A stretch of DNA of 64,000 nt from CAWBRT01 sp963832365 (GCA_963832365.1 CAWHUL010000023.1:221295-285294), one strand, 5' to 3'; shown: positions 38,373 through 47,880, numbered from the stretch's first letter. Notes: generated by a model not told the origin, from the sequence alone. Translations and numbers: made by a program.

Positions 38373-40286
38373 CTACCTGATTGTCATCGCAACTGCTCGA
38401 CGCGCAGAGGTGACTGGAATTGCGGTAGGTTCTCCACCTTTGAAGAGGGGCTGAAATGCCTGGCGCTCTAGTTGTTCGGTGACGTCATCCCGACCGAGCG
38501 AAGCGAAGTGGAGGGATCTTGAGTCTTCCCGGTCCCGCAGCGAAGCAAAACAAAAGATTCCTCGACTCGCGACGCAGGGCGTCGCTCGCTCGGAATGATC
38601 GTTCATATTATTGGGATACAGCAGTATCCTCTGGAACTTCGCTTCAGTTTCCCATCTCTTCAGCAAATCCACGGGCTGCCGCACATCATGCACGCGAAAG
38701 TAGCCGGCGAGTGAGGGATGCCGTTTGGCGACCGCTTCGTACATCTGCCAGGCCACATTACGGTAAGACCAGTGACCGGCGGGCGAGGTGCGCAATTCCG
38801 CGATGTATACCACCTCCGCCAGATCCATCTTGAATAGAGCGCGCTTGCGGAAGGCGAGGGGTATGAGGTACTGCGCCTCGGGAGCAAGTTCTCCTTTGCG
38901 GCGAGGTCGCGGCTCTTCCGTGGATTCGGTCTGCCTATTCAATGCGGCGTGCAGTGTATAGGCAGCGGATTCGGCGCGGTCCATGGCCGCCGTATAGCGT
39001 CCCGCGAGATCGGCAGCGGTGATCTCCGCAGGCATTTCAAAACCGTGGGCGGTGGTGAACTCCTGCGCGATCTGCGTGCAGCGGCGATGCCGATGCAGGT
39101 CGCGGTAAGCGCCAATATCCATGAGAATGTCGAAGCGGAAGCTTTGCCCGGCGCAGAATGCCCGCGGAAGTTCATCGTGCGGGCCACGGTGGTGCGCTCC
39201 GAGCGAAATGATTTCGTCGCGCTCGACAGAGCTGAGCGACTCCACGCGCCGGCGAATTTGCGCGTAGGGATAGTGGCAGTATTGGTAAAGCAGCGTGGAT
39301 GCCAATTCGATTTCAATCGCTTCCGGCTCCAGCAGCGTGACCGCCTCGGCAGGCAGAATCTCTGCGCCGCGCATCAGTTCGTCGGCGGCCTGTCGCAGTT
39401 CGTGGCGCGTTTCCACTTCGTATTTGCTGGCCTCAGCGTATTTCATCAGCGTGGGCGCAACCGGAACTTCGCGGAGCAACTGTTTTGCCGCCAGCGCACC
39501 CAAAGCTTCGTCTTTGGCGGCGATGGCCTCGGCCAGTTCTCGCCAGGCCTTGTGTTTGACGTTGTAAGCGCCGCGCCGTGCCGCCGCTTTCAGTTGCTCG
39601 CCAAGGCTGCGCACCTCGGTATGGGTGTGCGCCAACAGGCGCGCTATCTGCGTTTCCAGCGTGCGGGCGTTCACGATCTGTCCCAGAGAGGTGTTGGTTG
39701 CCAGCGGCAGCAGGTAGCGGGCCAAGTCAAAGGCGCGTGCCTGCAAGGTGCGCTTGTAGGCGTCCGGCTTCATCTCGGCGGGTCGCGGAGTGCCTTCGGC
39801 GAGGTAGCGGAACATATCTTTCGAAACCTGCTCGTATTCGGAAAACAGGAACGCCGCAGTTTCGCGATACCATTCGACGATATGAGGGTCGGCCGGGACA
39901 AACTCGGGCGTGAAGTAGCTGCTCTTCTTGAAGTCCTGATAGCGGGTTGAGCGCTCCTGTCCGTCCCAGCGCTGCTCGTCGACCACGGCGATTGCGGCCA
40001 GCAGCGACAGGCGTTCGATGGCCGTCGTGATGTGCGCCAGGTCCGCGATGGAGCGATGGCCGTATTGGAAGTAGAAGGTGTTGAGAAACTGCTCCGCCTT
40101 CTGCTCGTCGAGCTCGGCCAGCGATTCCTTCATCGAGAGCGCCGAGCGCGAGTACTTGGCCATGGCGTAGGCCTGCACCTCCGGATCGGCACCCACAACG
40201 CAAAAAACAGCAGTGCCGGCAGCTTCGGCTGGGATTTCAGGGTCTTGAGCTTCGGTCGAATCACGTTCGGATCGAGAGCGGGCCAT
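38373..40286 (-). CDS. Tandem ThyX-like (flavin-dependent thymidylate synthase fold) protein
   Basis: 637 residues containing two ThyX-like halves. The first (about 40-290) has KYSRSALSMKESL, FYFQYGHRSIADLAH and DEQRWDGQERSTRYQDF in the place of the ThyX motif. The second (about 310-560) has YQYCHYPYAQIRRRV and AYRDLHRHRRCTQIAQEF. Neither has a full RHRxxSxNExSxRY motif, so classical dTMP synthesis is doubtful. Such double ThyX proteins occur in other phyla without an assigned reaction. The last 65 or so residues after LLYPNNMN are translated from a dispersed intergenic element (38480-38605) and do not look native. On the minus strand, alone between convergent and divergent neighbours. Confidence 0.75.
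   Translation of the reverse strand: MARSRSERDSTEAQDPEIPAEAAGTAVFCVVGADPEVQAYAMAKYSRSALSMKESLAELDEQKAEQFLNTFYFQYGHRSIADLAHITTAIERLSLLAAIAVVDEQRWDGQERSTRYQDFKKSSYFTPEFVPADPHIVEWYRETAAFLFSEYEQVSKDMFRYLAEGTPRPAEMKPDAYKRTLQARAFDLARYLLPLATNTSLGQIVNARTLETQIARLLAHTHTEVRSLGEQLKAAARRGAYNVKHKAWRELAEAIAAKDEALGALAAKQLLREVPVAPTLMKYAEASKYEVETRHELRQAADELMRGAEILPAEAVTLLEPEAIEIELASTLLYQYCHYPYAQIRRRVESLSSVERDEIISLGAHHRGPHDELPRAFCAGQSFRFDILMDIGAYRDLHRHRRCTQIAQEFTTAHGFEMPAEITAADLAGRYTAAMDRAESAAYTLHAALNRQTESTEEPRPRRKGELAPEAQYLIPLAFRKRALFKMDLAEVVYIAELRTSPAGHWSYRNVAWQMYEAVAKRHPSLAGYFRVHDVRQPVDLLKRWETEAKFQRILLYPNNMNDHSERATPCVASRGIFCFASLRDREDSRSLHFASLGRDDVTEQLERQAFQPLFKGGEPTAIPVTSARRAVAMTIR
38480..38605. repeat. MITE-like 125-bp element with GAGCGAAGCGAAG ends
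   Basis: The left end GTCATCCCGACCGAGCGAAG and right end CGTCGCTCGCTCGGAATGAT are imperfect inverted repeats. The interior contains GGATCTTGAG and GATTCCTCGACTC words. Related halves are at 32508-32541, 59322-59405 and 60647-60672. Here it lies inside the 3' end of the ThyX-like reading frame. Confidence 0.7.
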
Positions 40287-40473
40287 GCCGGAAGTGTAAG
40301 GTCAGCCGTAACAGAGTGCAAGATCACGTCAAGGCCGCTTCCCAATCGCGCACTGGTTGGCCCATGGGATTCCAGGGCACGATGGGGAACCCTCGAGTTT
40401 TCATTCCGGCTGCCTATGGAGTTTTTATGGGTTTTCAAGCCCGTTCGTAATCAAGTAGACTAATAGTTTGCCC

Positions 40474-41277
40474 ATGATAAGAAGTCGTTTTAAGAGCATT
40501 CTGATCGTAGCCCTGGTCATGACGGGGGCAACACTTGCGGGTGCCCAGGGACGCGCGAATCTGCCTCGCGAAGCTGGTCTTGGTTTGGTGCCGCCGCCGG
40601 TTCCGCAGGGGCAAATCGCGCTGCCGCGAGTCGCTCCCGACCTCGCGCTGCAACTGTTCCTCGGCCAGAAGCAGAGTACGAATAACGTGGACTACAGCAG
40701 CCGGACCTCTGTTCATGCGGAGTTGTTCGATCTGGAACAGAAGGGCGACTACGAGTTGGTGAGGATCTATAGCGCCGAACCCCGCTCCCTGAAATTTGCT
40801 CCGATTCGCTTCATCGGCGATGGCTTTGTCAAAAGCAATGTGATCCTGCGGTTTTTGCAATCGGAGGTCGACCGGATCGAGAAGGGCGATCCCAAGGAAT
40901 TGGCGATTTCGGAGCGTAATTACAAATTCTCGTACAAGGGCGTACAGACTTTGAACGGCAGCCCGGTGCATGTTTTCCACGTCAAACCCCGTCACAAGCG
41001 GCAGGGATTGTTCACGGGACGAATTTACCTGGACAGTGGCTCCGGCCATCTGCGTCGTGCCGAGGGCATGCCAGTCAAATCACCCTCATTGTTCATCAAA
41101 CAGGCGGAGTTCGTGCAGGATTTCGATGATTTCGAGCAGTACACACTGCCCACGCACTTGCATTCGACGGCCAAGACGAGGGTGATTGGGCGGGCCCTGC
41201 TGGACATCGTGTATTCCTCATATCAGTTCTCATCTGCCCATGGGCGGAGCAATCCGGTTGCGAGCCAGAGCTTCTGA
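40474..41277 (+). CDS. Secreted protein resembling outer-membrane lipoprotein-sorting (LolA-like) proteins
   Basis: 267 residues from ATG 40474. An N-terminal signal peptide (RSRFKSILIVALVMTGATLAGAQ) predicts export. The mature part alternates strands, e.g. YELVRIYSAEPRSLKFAPI, VFHVKPRHKRQGLFTGRIYL, and YTLPTHLHSTAKTRVIGR, in the manner of LolA/LppX/RseB half-barrels that hold lipids. No cysteine for lipidation is visible. It stands alone between a divergent ThyX-like gene and typA. Function by fold similarity only. Confidence 0.6.
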   Translation: MIRSRFKSILIVALVMTGATLAGAQGRANLPREAGLGLVPPPVPQGQIALPRVAPDLALQLFLGQKQSTNNVDYSSRTSVHAELFDLEQKGDYELVRIYSAEPRSLKFAPIRFIGDGFVKSNVILRFLQSEVDRIEKGDPKELAISERNYKFSYKGVQTLNGSPVHVFHVKPRHKRQGLFTGRIYLDSGSGHLRRAEGMPVKSPSLFIKQAEFVQDFDDFEQYTLPTHLHSTAKTRVIGRALLDIVYSSYQFSSAHGRSNPVASQSF

Positions 41278-41395
41278 TATCCGCCGAAGCCCGGATCGCT
41301 ACAGCGCCGCAACGCCGCATGCTGTAGACTAAAAGCATCGTTCCATTCACAATCGGTTACCGTTTTTGTGATTGAGTCTGAAGGAAAATCTCGCT

Positions 41396-43243
41396 TTGAA
41401 TACCGATATTCGTAATATTGCCATCATTGCCCACGTCGATCACGGAAAGACCACGCTCGTAGATGCCATGCTGAAGCAGAGCGGCACGTTCCGCGCCAAT
41501 GAACAGGTGGCCGAACGCGTCATGGACTCCAATGCGCTCGAGCGTGAGCGCGGCATCACGATCCTGGCGAAGAACACGGCGGTTGAATACCACGGAATCA
41601 AGATCAACATTGTCGACACTCCGGGCCACAGCGACTTCGGTGGAGAAGTTGAGCGCGCGTTAAAGATGGTGGACGGGGTCATGCTGCTGGTGGACGCCAG
41701 CGAAGGACCGCTGCCGCAGACTCGCTACGTCTTGAGCAAGGCGCTTGAGGCGGGACTGCCGCCGGTGCTGGTGATCAACAAGATCGATCGCAGCGACGCC
41801 CGCGTGCAGGAGGTGGTGAACGAGGTCTACGACCTGTTCATCGATCTCGACGCCAACGAGCAGCAGTTGGATTTTCCTATCCTCTACACCAACGCCAAGC
41901 TGGGCACGGCAGCAACTTCGCCGGAGGGCAAGGGAGAGAATCTTCGGCCGTTGTTCGATGCCATTCTCGCCACCGTGCCGCCGCCGCAGGGCTCGCCGGA
42001 GGCCGCTCTACAGATCCTGGTGGCTAACCTCGATTACAGCGACTATCTCGGCCGTTTGGCGATCGCGCGCGTCTTCAACGGCACGCTGCGAAACGGGGAT
42101 GAGGCCGGCATCACCAAACCGGACGGCTCGCTGGACAAGGTGAAGATCACGAAGCTTTTTTCCTTCAGCGGATTGAAGCGAATCGAGATCGACGCAACCA
42201 CTCTGGGCGATATCGTTGCCGTTGCCGGGGTCGAGGGCATCAACATTGGCGACACGATTACCTCGGTCGAGACACCCGCTCCCTTACCGCGAGTCGCCAT
42301 CGACGAGCCCACGATCGCCATGCAGTTCACGGTCAATACGTCGCCTTTGTCGGGGCGCGAGGGACAGTACGTCACATCGCGCCATCTGCGCGAACGATTA
42401 CAAAAAGAACTGCTGACGAATGTGTCGTTGCGAGTGGAGGAGACCGACAGTCCGGACACGTTCAACGTGCTGGGCCGCGGAGAGTTGCAGTTGGCAATTT
42501 TGATCGAGATGATGCGCCGCGAAGGCTATGAGCTGATGGTCGGCAAGCCGGAGATTGTGACCCGCACCTTGGACGGCAAGCTGATGGAGCCCGTGGAGCG
42601 CCTTACCGTCGACGTTCCGGACGCGTTTGTCGGCGTCGTCATGGAGAAGCTTGGCGGACGCAAGGGACAGATTTTGAAGATGAGCAACCAGGGATCTTCA
42701 CGCGAGGGCGGCGGACCGAAGACCGGCCGCGTGCGCATCGACTTCCGGGTGCCCAGCCGCGGCTTGATCGGATTGCGCAGCGAACTGCTGACGGATACGC
42801 GTGGGACGATTGTGATGAACTCGCTGTTCGACGGCCATACCGAATGGCTTGGGGACATTCCTCAGCGGCCCACCGGTGCGCTGGTTGCCGACCGTGCGGG
42901 ATCCACTACGGCGTACGCTCTCTGGGGATTGCAGGAGCGCGGCGAATTGTTTGCCGGTCCGGGCGTAGAAGTTTACGAGGGCATGGTCATCGGGGAAAAC
43001 TCGCGCGACAACGATCTCGACGTAAATTGCGTGCGCGAAAAGAAGATGACAAACATGCGCGCTTCGACCGCCGACGAGGCGGTTCGTCTGGTTCCATACC
43101 GCCCGCTCAATCTGGAACAGGCCATTGAGTTTATTGCGGAAGACGAATACGTCGAGATAACGCCTAAGTCTCTACGGTTGAGGAAGAAGATTTTGCAGGC
43201 CAATCGGCGTCCCCGGAAGCATTTTCTAGTGGAAAAGACTTAG
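41396..43243 (+). CDS. typA: GTP-binding translational regulator TypA/BipA
   Basis: 615 residues from TTG 41396, which is placed 10 bases after AAGGA; an in-frame TTG at 41372 would add 8. The GTPase motifs are IIAHVDHGKTTL, RERGITI, DTPGHSDFGGEVERAL and NKIDRSDA. EF-G-like domains III and V follow, and the C-terminal domain ends RLRKKILQANRRPRK. It binds ribosomes like EF-G/EF4 and helps 50S assembly and stress growth. Full length and undamaged. A hairpin (43267-43290) separates it from the next gene. Confidence 0.96.
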   Translation: MNTDIRNIAIIAHVDHGKTTLVDAMLKQSGTFRANEQVAERVMDSNALERERGITILAKNTAVEYHGIKINIVDTPGHSDFGGEVERALKMVDGVMLLVDASEGPLPQTRYVLSKALEAGLPPVLVINKIDRSDARVQEVVNEVYDLFIDLDANEQQLDFPILYTNAKLGTAATSPEGKGENLRPLFDAILATVPPPQGSPEAALQILVANLDYSDYLGRLAIARVFNGTLRNGDEAGITKPDGSLDKVKITKLFSFSGLKRIEIDATTLGDIVAVAGVEGINIGDTITSVETPAPLPRVAIDEPTIAMQFTVNTSPLSGREGQYVTSRHLRERLQKELLTNVSLRVEETDSPDTFNVLGRGELQLAILIEMMRREGYELMVGKPEIVTRTLDGKLMEPVERLTVDVPDAFVGVVMEKLGGRKGQILKMSNQGSSREGGGPKTGRVRIDFRVPSRGLIGLRSELLTDTRGTIVMNSLFDGHTEWLGDIPQRPTGALVADRAGSTTAYALWGLQERGELFAGPGVEVYEGMVIGENSRDNDLDVNCVREKKMTNMRASTADEAVRLVPYRPLNLEQAIEFIAEDEYVEITPKSLRLRKKILQANRRPRKHFLVEKT

Positions 43244-43266
43244 AAAACCGCATGGTTACGTTACTT

Positions 43267-43290
43267 GGCAGGGTACGTTCGTACCTTGCC
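43267..43290. other. Hairpin between typA and the HD-domain gene
   Basis: GGCAGGGTACG and CGTACCTTGCC pair with one G-T, with a TT loop. No T tract follows. It may attenuate transcription or stabilise the typA mRNA end. Confidence 0.5.
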
Positions 43291-43387
43291 GACATCCAAG
43301 GTTCCGGCTATATATTGAGCTACGAATTGCGGGCTGAATATCAGTCGGGCCGAACTCCACGGGAACGATTTGCTCGGGGGATGATGC

Positions 43388-44380
43388 ATGGCAGAACGAT
43401 CGTGGGCACACTCAGAGTTGACTATTCAAGAGACGTTACTCAAAAAATTTGCGGACGTGAATCGAGAGCTTTGGCTCGTGTTGTCGTTGTTCGGACTCGC
43501 GGCGCTGATCAACTTCCTGATTTCCTCGCACGCTGTAATGCTGAACTTCTACGTGCTGCCGACTATCTTTTCGGCCTATTTCTACGGACGGCGTCATGCG
43601 GTCTCCACCGCGCTGGCAAGCGTGCTTCTCATCGTGCTGCTCGCGTATTGGAACTCCAATCTTTTTTCAGCAAACGCTTTCGCGCTGGAAGGAGAACGCT
43701 GGTATTCGGTGATCGCCTGGGGCGGTTCGCTGATGCTTACGGCGGTGGCGATGGGCACCCTGTACGAACAAGATAAGGTCAAGCTGCGTGAATTGCGGGA
43801 GACTTATCACGGGGTGTTGCTGATCCTGAGGCAGTTCATCGCCAAGGATCAATACACGCAGAACCACTCCTACAGGGTTTCCATATTTGCCACACGCATC
43901 GCCGCGGAGATGGGCTTCGGCGAGGAGCGCATAGAAGATGTGCGCGCGGCCGCGCTGCTGCACGACATCGGCAAACTGGACATCAGCCGCGAACTCCTCT
44001 ACAAGGCGGCCCGCTTGACCGAAGAGGAATACAACGAGATGCGCCAGCACGTGAGCAAAGGAATCGGCTTTTTGGAGCCTGTCGGCGGTTCGCTGCGCCG
44101 CGTGCTGCCCATCATCCTTTTCCACCACGAGCGCTACGACGGCACGGGCTACGAAGAAAAAGTCGGAGACGATATTCCTTTGGAAGCGCGCATCCTCGCC
44201 GTGGCCGACGCCTATGATGCAATCGTCGCCGACCGCCCCTACCGCAAGGGAAGTGCGCCTTTTGAAGCAAAAGATATCATCGAGAAGCGCTCGGGAGTCG
44301 ATTTCGATCCGCAAGTCGTAAAGGCATTTCTTGCCGCGTTCCGCAAACGCAACCTGGAGGTTCCGGAGTTGGTGGTTTAA
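43388..44380 (+). CDS. Membrane-bound HD-GYP-type phosphodiesterase, degenerate GYP
   Basis: 330 residues. Four hydrophobic segments span about 27-125, then a helical linker (EQDKVKLRELRETYHG) leads to an HD-GYP domain. It has HNHSYRV-like QNHSYRVSIFA, the HD pair in LLHDIGKLD (192-193), and HHERYDGTGYEEK, where the usual GYP is GYE. HD-GYP proteins hydrolyse cyclic di-GMP or related nucleotides; with the P absent activity is uncertain. The membrane part is a likely sensory input. It converges with the ferredoxin gene and shares its terminator hairpin. Confidence 0.8.
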   Translation: MAERSWAHSELTIQETLLKKFADVNRELWLVLSLFGLAALINFLISSHAVMLNFYVLPTIFSAYFYGRRHAVSTALASVLLIVLLAYWNSNLFSANAFALEGERWYSVIAWGGSLMLTAVAMGTLYEQDKVKLRELRETYHGVLLILRQFIAKDQYTQNHSYRVSIFATRIAAEMGFGEERIEDVRAAALLHDIGKLDISRELLYKAARLTEEEYNEMRQHVSKGIGFLEPVGGSLRRVLPIILFHHERYDGTGYEEKVGDDIPLEARILAVADAYDAIVADRPYRKGSAPFEAKDIIEKRSGVDFDPQVVKAFLAAFRKRNLEVPELVV

Positions 44381-44405
44381 GCCGGTTCCGCAAGAGGCAT
44401 GTGAA

Positions 44406-44431
44406 ACAGCCGGGCTTCCGAGCCCGGCTGT
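44406..44431. terminator. Bidirectional terminator hairpin
   Basis: ACAGCCGGGCT and AGCCCGGCTGT form a perfect 11-bp stem with loop TCCG, between the convergent HD-domain and ferredoxin genes. The T tract is weak. Confidence 0.75.
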
Positions 44432-44462
44432 GATCTTAAGTGCTGTACCTGCGGTGGGAGCG

Positions 44463-44822
44463 TTAGTCGGTCATGCGCGCCATGAGAGAGGCCATGGTCT
44501 CCAACTTTCCGTTCAGCACTACGGCGTCGACCGGAATTTCCACCGTGAGTCCGTCACCCGGCCTTACTCTTACTTTCACTTTGCGGCTGCCCACCAATTT
44601 CGCATCAGTGTGCTGATAGCGCCCGAAATCTACCATCGGGGAAATCGCCGCCTCGGGGCAGGCCATAGCACAGGCGCCGCAGTTTGTGCACTCTTCCGCG
44701 CTGATATAGAGCGATGACGATGCGCCCGCCGCATTTTTGTTGCGATAAATGCAGTCCACGGGACAAATATCAAGACACGCGCTGTCGTTTCCCGAACACT
44801 TTCTGTCGATCACGTAAGGCAT
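44463..44822 (-). CDS. Ferredoxin with two Fe-S clusters (7Fe/8Fe type)
   Basis: 119 residues from ATG 44822 with a strong GGAGGAAC ribosome site. Cysteines lie in CSGNDSACLDICPVDCIY and CTNCGACAMACPEAAI, one 4Fe-4S motif and a second with a longer spacing, as in 7Fe ferredoxins. The C-terminal 50 residues (KLVGSRKVKVRVRPGDG...) form an extra beta domain of the kind seen in some actinobacterial and acidobacterial ferredoxins. It transfers electrons in the cytosol; the redox partner is not adjacent. Confidence 0.88.
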   Translation of the reverse strand: MPYVIDRKCSGNDSACLDICPVDCIYRNKNAAGASSSLYISAEECTNCGACAMACPEAAISPMVDFGRYQHTDAKLVGSRKVKVRVRPGDGLTVEIPVDAVVLNGKLETMASLMARMTD

Positions 44823-45191
44823 TGTTCCTCCATGCAAAGTCGCGGCCTGGGCTTCGCCGTGCGCTGGGAAATTAACGGGGAGGTCGCAAGAGCAGTTGGC
44901 TCCAGCCGCTCTTGCGAAGTCAGTGTGCCTCCCCGGCCCTGCGGGCTGGGCCGTCCGGAATAGGTGCCGGTAGCCCCTCTCCGTCGCGCTTCGCCCGCAG
45001 AGTGCGCCGCTGCCAGCGAATGGTGCACGTGTGTTGCCGAAGCGGAATGATTGTATGGTTGCTGCTAAGCTGCCGAAACAATGGGGTTTGCTGGTAGCAG
45101 GCCTAACGAACGAGCGTGCTGGCCGCATCAGGTGGCGCTATTTCGTCAGAGTGACGAATTCCATCGTGCGAAGTTCGCCGGCCCTGCGGCG
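44823..45191. other. Intergenic region between ferredoxin and activator genes
   Basis: No gene is seen in these 369 bp. It contains a strong hairpin at 44884-44917 (TCGCAAGAGC and GCTCTTGCGA with an inner GGCT/AGCC stem and an AGTT bulge), in the transcribed leader of ferredoxin. I looked for a -24/-12 sigma-54 promoter and found no convincing match. Confidence 0.55.
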
Positions 45192-46742
45192 CTATAGGTT
45201 GTTTCGCGAGATGCCCAGCTTTTGCATGCGAGAGTTCAGGGTCGTGCGTTTCACGCCTAGCTTGGTGGCGGCGCCGTTTGGCCCTCCGATCACGCCGTGG
45301 CACTCTCTCAGAGCGTTTAGCACGTGTTCTCTTTCGGCTGTTTCGAGGGGAACAATGGAGGTGCTTCCCTGCTGGAGTTCCCCGATGGGCAGATCGCCGT
45401 TGCGAGACAAAATGATAGCGCGCTCGATTGCGTTCTCCAGCTCGCGCACATTTCCCGGCCAGTCGCAGCGGACCAGCCGTTCCATGACTGTGGCGGAGAT
45501 GGCATCAATCTTCTTACGCATTCTCTTGCCGTACTTGAGCACGAAGTAGCGCACCAGCAATGGAATGTCGTCGCGTCTTTGCCGGAGTGGTGGAACGATG
45601 ATGGGAAATACGTTCAGGCGGTAAAAAAGATCGTCGCGGAATTCGCGCCGCCGCACCAGCTCCATGAGATTGTGATTGGTGGACGCGATCACGCGAGTGT
45701 CCACCGTAATGGTCCGGGTGCCGCCCAGCCGTTCGCATTGCCGCTCCTGCAATGCACGCAGCAGTTTCGGCTGCAACCCCAGCGGAATATCGCCGATCTC
45801 GTCCAACAGGATCGTTCCCTTGTGCGCCAGTTCAAAGCGTCCGATGTGTTGCGATATCGCGCCGGTAAAGGCGCCTCTTTCGTGTCCAAAGAGTTCACTT
45901 TCGAGCAGGCCGGTCGGCACGGCGGCGCAGTTCACTTTCACCATCGTGCGCTCGCGGCGGGTACTGCGATTGTGAATGGCGCGGGCGATCAGCTCTTTGC
46001 CGGTGCCGGTTTCGCCAAGGATTAGAACGGTCGCGTCGGTTGGAGCGACGGTTTCGATCTGTTCCAGCAGTCGCCGCCATTCCGGGCTGCGTCCCACCAT
46101 TTCTTCGTAGTCGTACTCCTCCCGGATCTCGTCTTCTAAATAGTCTTTTTCCTTGGCGAGCCGGTCTTTGAATTCTTTGATCTGCTGGAAAGCCAGCGCG
46201 TTTTCTACCGCGATGGCAACCTGGTTGACAACCTCGGTCAACAATGGGAGTTCCTCGCGGGGAATCGTGGACGGACGCCGGTTGCCGATGCAGAGTGCGC
46301 CGAAACAGCGCTGACCGCGCACCAGCGGCAGCCAGCAGGCCGATTTGATGCCCTCGGCCAGCAGCCATCGCGTGACGTCGTTGGGGAACTCATGCGCATC
46401 CAGGTTGTCGACCACCAAGGGCCTGCGTTTGTTGAACGCCTCGCCGGCGGGCGAGCCCTCGGCTTTGAACATCACCTCTTCGCGGATCAATCCGCTGCCA
46501 GTTGCAAACTCCAGGGCGTGGACCCGGAATGCGCGCGCTCCCTCGTCGTAGAGACACAGGCTGGAATAGTCATGTTGGATAATCCCCCCGAGCGCATCGG
46601 AGATCGCGCGGAAGAGTTCGTGCAGGTCCAGATGCGAAACCAAAGCGTTGTTGACCTGCAAGAGCAAGCGCAGGTGCTCGCGATCGCGCATCAACTGCTG
46701 CGCGTCGTTTGCTTGCGGAACATTCTTAACGACGAAACTCAA
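45192..46742 (-). CDS. Sigma-54-dependent activator with GAF domain (FhlA-like)
   Basis: 516 residues: GAF sensor about 25-180, a coiled linker (EFKDRLAKEKDYLEDEIREE), AAA+ domain about 210-440 with Walker A GETGTGKELIAR, the sigma-54 contact loop GAFTGA, Walker B ILLDEIGDIP, then a Fis-type HTH (ATKLGVKRTTLNSRMQKLGI). It activates RNA polymerase with sigma-54 in response to a small ligand or redox signal sensed by GAF. The architecture is that of FhlA and NorR-like regulators, but the regulon is unknown. No response-regulator receiver domain is present. Confidence 0.92.
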   Translation of the reverse strand: MSFVVKNVPQANDAQQLMRDREHLRLLLQVNNALVSHLDLHELFRAISDALGGIIQHDYSSLCLYDEGARAFRVHALEFATGSGLIREEVMFKAEGSPAGEAFNKRRPLVVDNLDAHEFPNDVTRWLLAEGIKSACWLPLVRGQRCFGALCIGNRRPSTIPREELPLLTEVVNQVAIAVENALAFQQIKEFKDRLAKEKDYLEDEIREEYDYEEMVGRSPEWRRLLEQIETVAPTDATVLILGETGTGKELIARAIHNRSTRRERTMVKVNCAAVPTGLLESELFGHERGAFTGAISQHIGRFELAHKGTILLDEIGDIPLGLQPKLLRALQERQCERLGGTRTITVDTRVIASTNHNLMELVRRREFRDDLFYRLNVFPIIVPPLRQRRDDIPLLVRYFVLKYGKRMRKKIDAISATVMERLVRCDWPGNVRELENAIERAIILSRNGDLPIGELQQGSTSIVPLETAEREHVLNALRECHGVIGGPNGAATKLGVKRTTLNSRMQKLGISRNNL

Positions 46743-46962
46743 TTTCGCTCCCGAGGCACAGCCGGCTCCATGGAGAGGGCGGGATTAACTTTTTAGCATA
46801 AGAGCGGAGTGAGCGGGCTGGCAGTGAGCCTCGTCACCACCCTGTGCATCAAAGCACGGCGAAGCGCTTGCAGGGCGCGTCCAGTGGCCGGTGGCCGTCC
46901 AACTGATCTCATACGCAGTAGAATTGTAAGTTCCAAATAGCATCACCCGGAAGGAGCTTGGA

Positions 46963-47814
46963 ATGAAGCTGCTGCGCTATGGCCCGCCCGGTCACGAACG
47001 ACCAGGCCTGCTTGACCCACAAGGAAGGATTCGCGACCTGTCGATCCTGATTGGAGAACTGACGGCCGACCGCCTGTCACCGGAAAGCCTGAAAGTTTTG
47101 GATCGTATAGAGATTCAGGCGCTGCCCATCGTGGATGGGACGCCAAGGTTGGGGATTCCCTACGTCGGAACCGGCAAGTTTGTCGCGATCGGTCTGAACT
47201 ACAGCGATCATGCGAAAGAGACGAACCAGGCGGTCCCGCAGGAGCCGATGGTCTTCCTGAAGGCTACGAGTTGCCTGAACGGGCCGTACGACGACATTGT
47301 CCTTCCCAAGGATTCGACGAAAGCCGACTGGGAGGTCGAGCTCGGCGTCGTCATTGGCACAGAGGCGCGGTACGTGTCCGAGGCGGATGCGCTCAAGCAT
47401 GTCGCGGGCTACTGCCTGGTGAACGACGTGTCGGAGCGGGGATTCCAGATAGAGCGCGGCGGCACCATCGATAAAGGCAAAGGATGCGATACGTTCGGCC
47501 CGGTCGGGCCTTACTTGGTTACTGCCGATGAGGTCGGCGACCCCCAGGCGCTCGACATGTGGCTGGAGTTGAACGGCACGCGCATGCAGACGGGGAATAC
47601 GCGAACGATGATCTTCGGGGTGGCGAAGCTGATCAGCTACGTCAGCCTTTTCATGAGCCTCCAGCCGGGCGACCTGATTACGACAGGCACCCCGCCGGGC
47701 GTGGGTTTTGCCCGGAAGCCGCCGATTCATCTGAAGACGGGCGACACCATCCGCGCCGCGATCACGAAACTCGGCGAGCAGCGGCAGCGGGTCGTCAGTT
47801 GGCCGGGGCGGTGA
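46963..47814 (+). CDS. Fumarylacetoacetate hydrolase family protein
   Basis: 283 residues. The FAH fold is clear: FVAIGLNYSDHAKETNQAVPQEP, DWEVELGVVIG (metal-binding E in a ExE pattern), CLVNDVSERGFQIERGG and the LITTGTPPGVGF strand. Members hydrolyse C-C bonds of diketo acids or hydrate them (for example diketo-deoxy-rhamnonate or fuconate hydrolases). The substrate is not settled by sequence; the sugar-acid branch fits the SERGFQ and GKGCDTFGP motifs best. ATG 46963 follows GGAAGGAG. Divergent from the activator gene and convergent with rpsA. Confidence 0.88.
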   Translation: MKLLRYGPPGHERPGLLDPQGRIRDLSILIGELTADRLSPESLKVLDRIEIQALPIVDGTPRLGIPYVGTGKFVAIGLNYSDHAKETNQAVPQEPMVFLKATSCLNGPYDDIVLPKDSTKADWEVELGVVIGTEARYVSEADALKHVAGYCLVNDVSERGFQIERGGTIDKGKGCDTFGPVGPYLVTADEVGDPQALDMWLELNGTRMQTGNTRTMIFGVAKLISYVSLFMSLQPGDLITTGTPPGVGFARKPPIHLKTGDTIRAAITKLGEQRQRVVSWPGR

Positions 47815-47820
47815 ATCTGA

Positions 47821-47854
47821 AAAAGCTGCGCGGTGATACATCGCGCAGCTTTTT
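47821..47854. terminator. Bidirectional terminator between FAH and rpsA
   Basis: AAAAGCTGCGCG and CGCGCAGCTTTTT form a 12-bp stem with A and T tracts on either side, fitting transcription from both directions. Confidence 0.9.
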
Positions 47855-47880
47855 GATTTGCAACGGGGTTGTTGCGATTA

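Noticed and set aside
44823..45191. Sigma-54 promoter for the ferredoxin gene
   Set aside because: A TGGCAG-like word exists but without the GC and TTGCA at the required distance.
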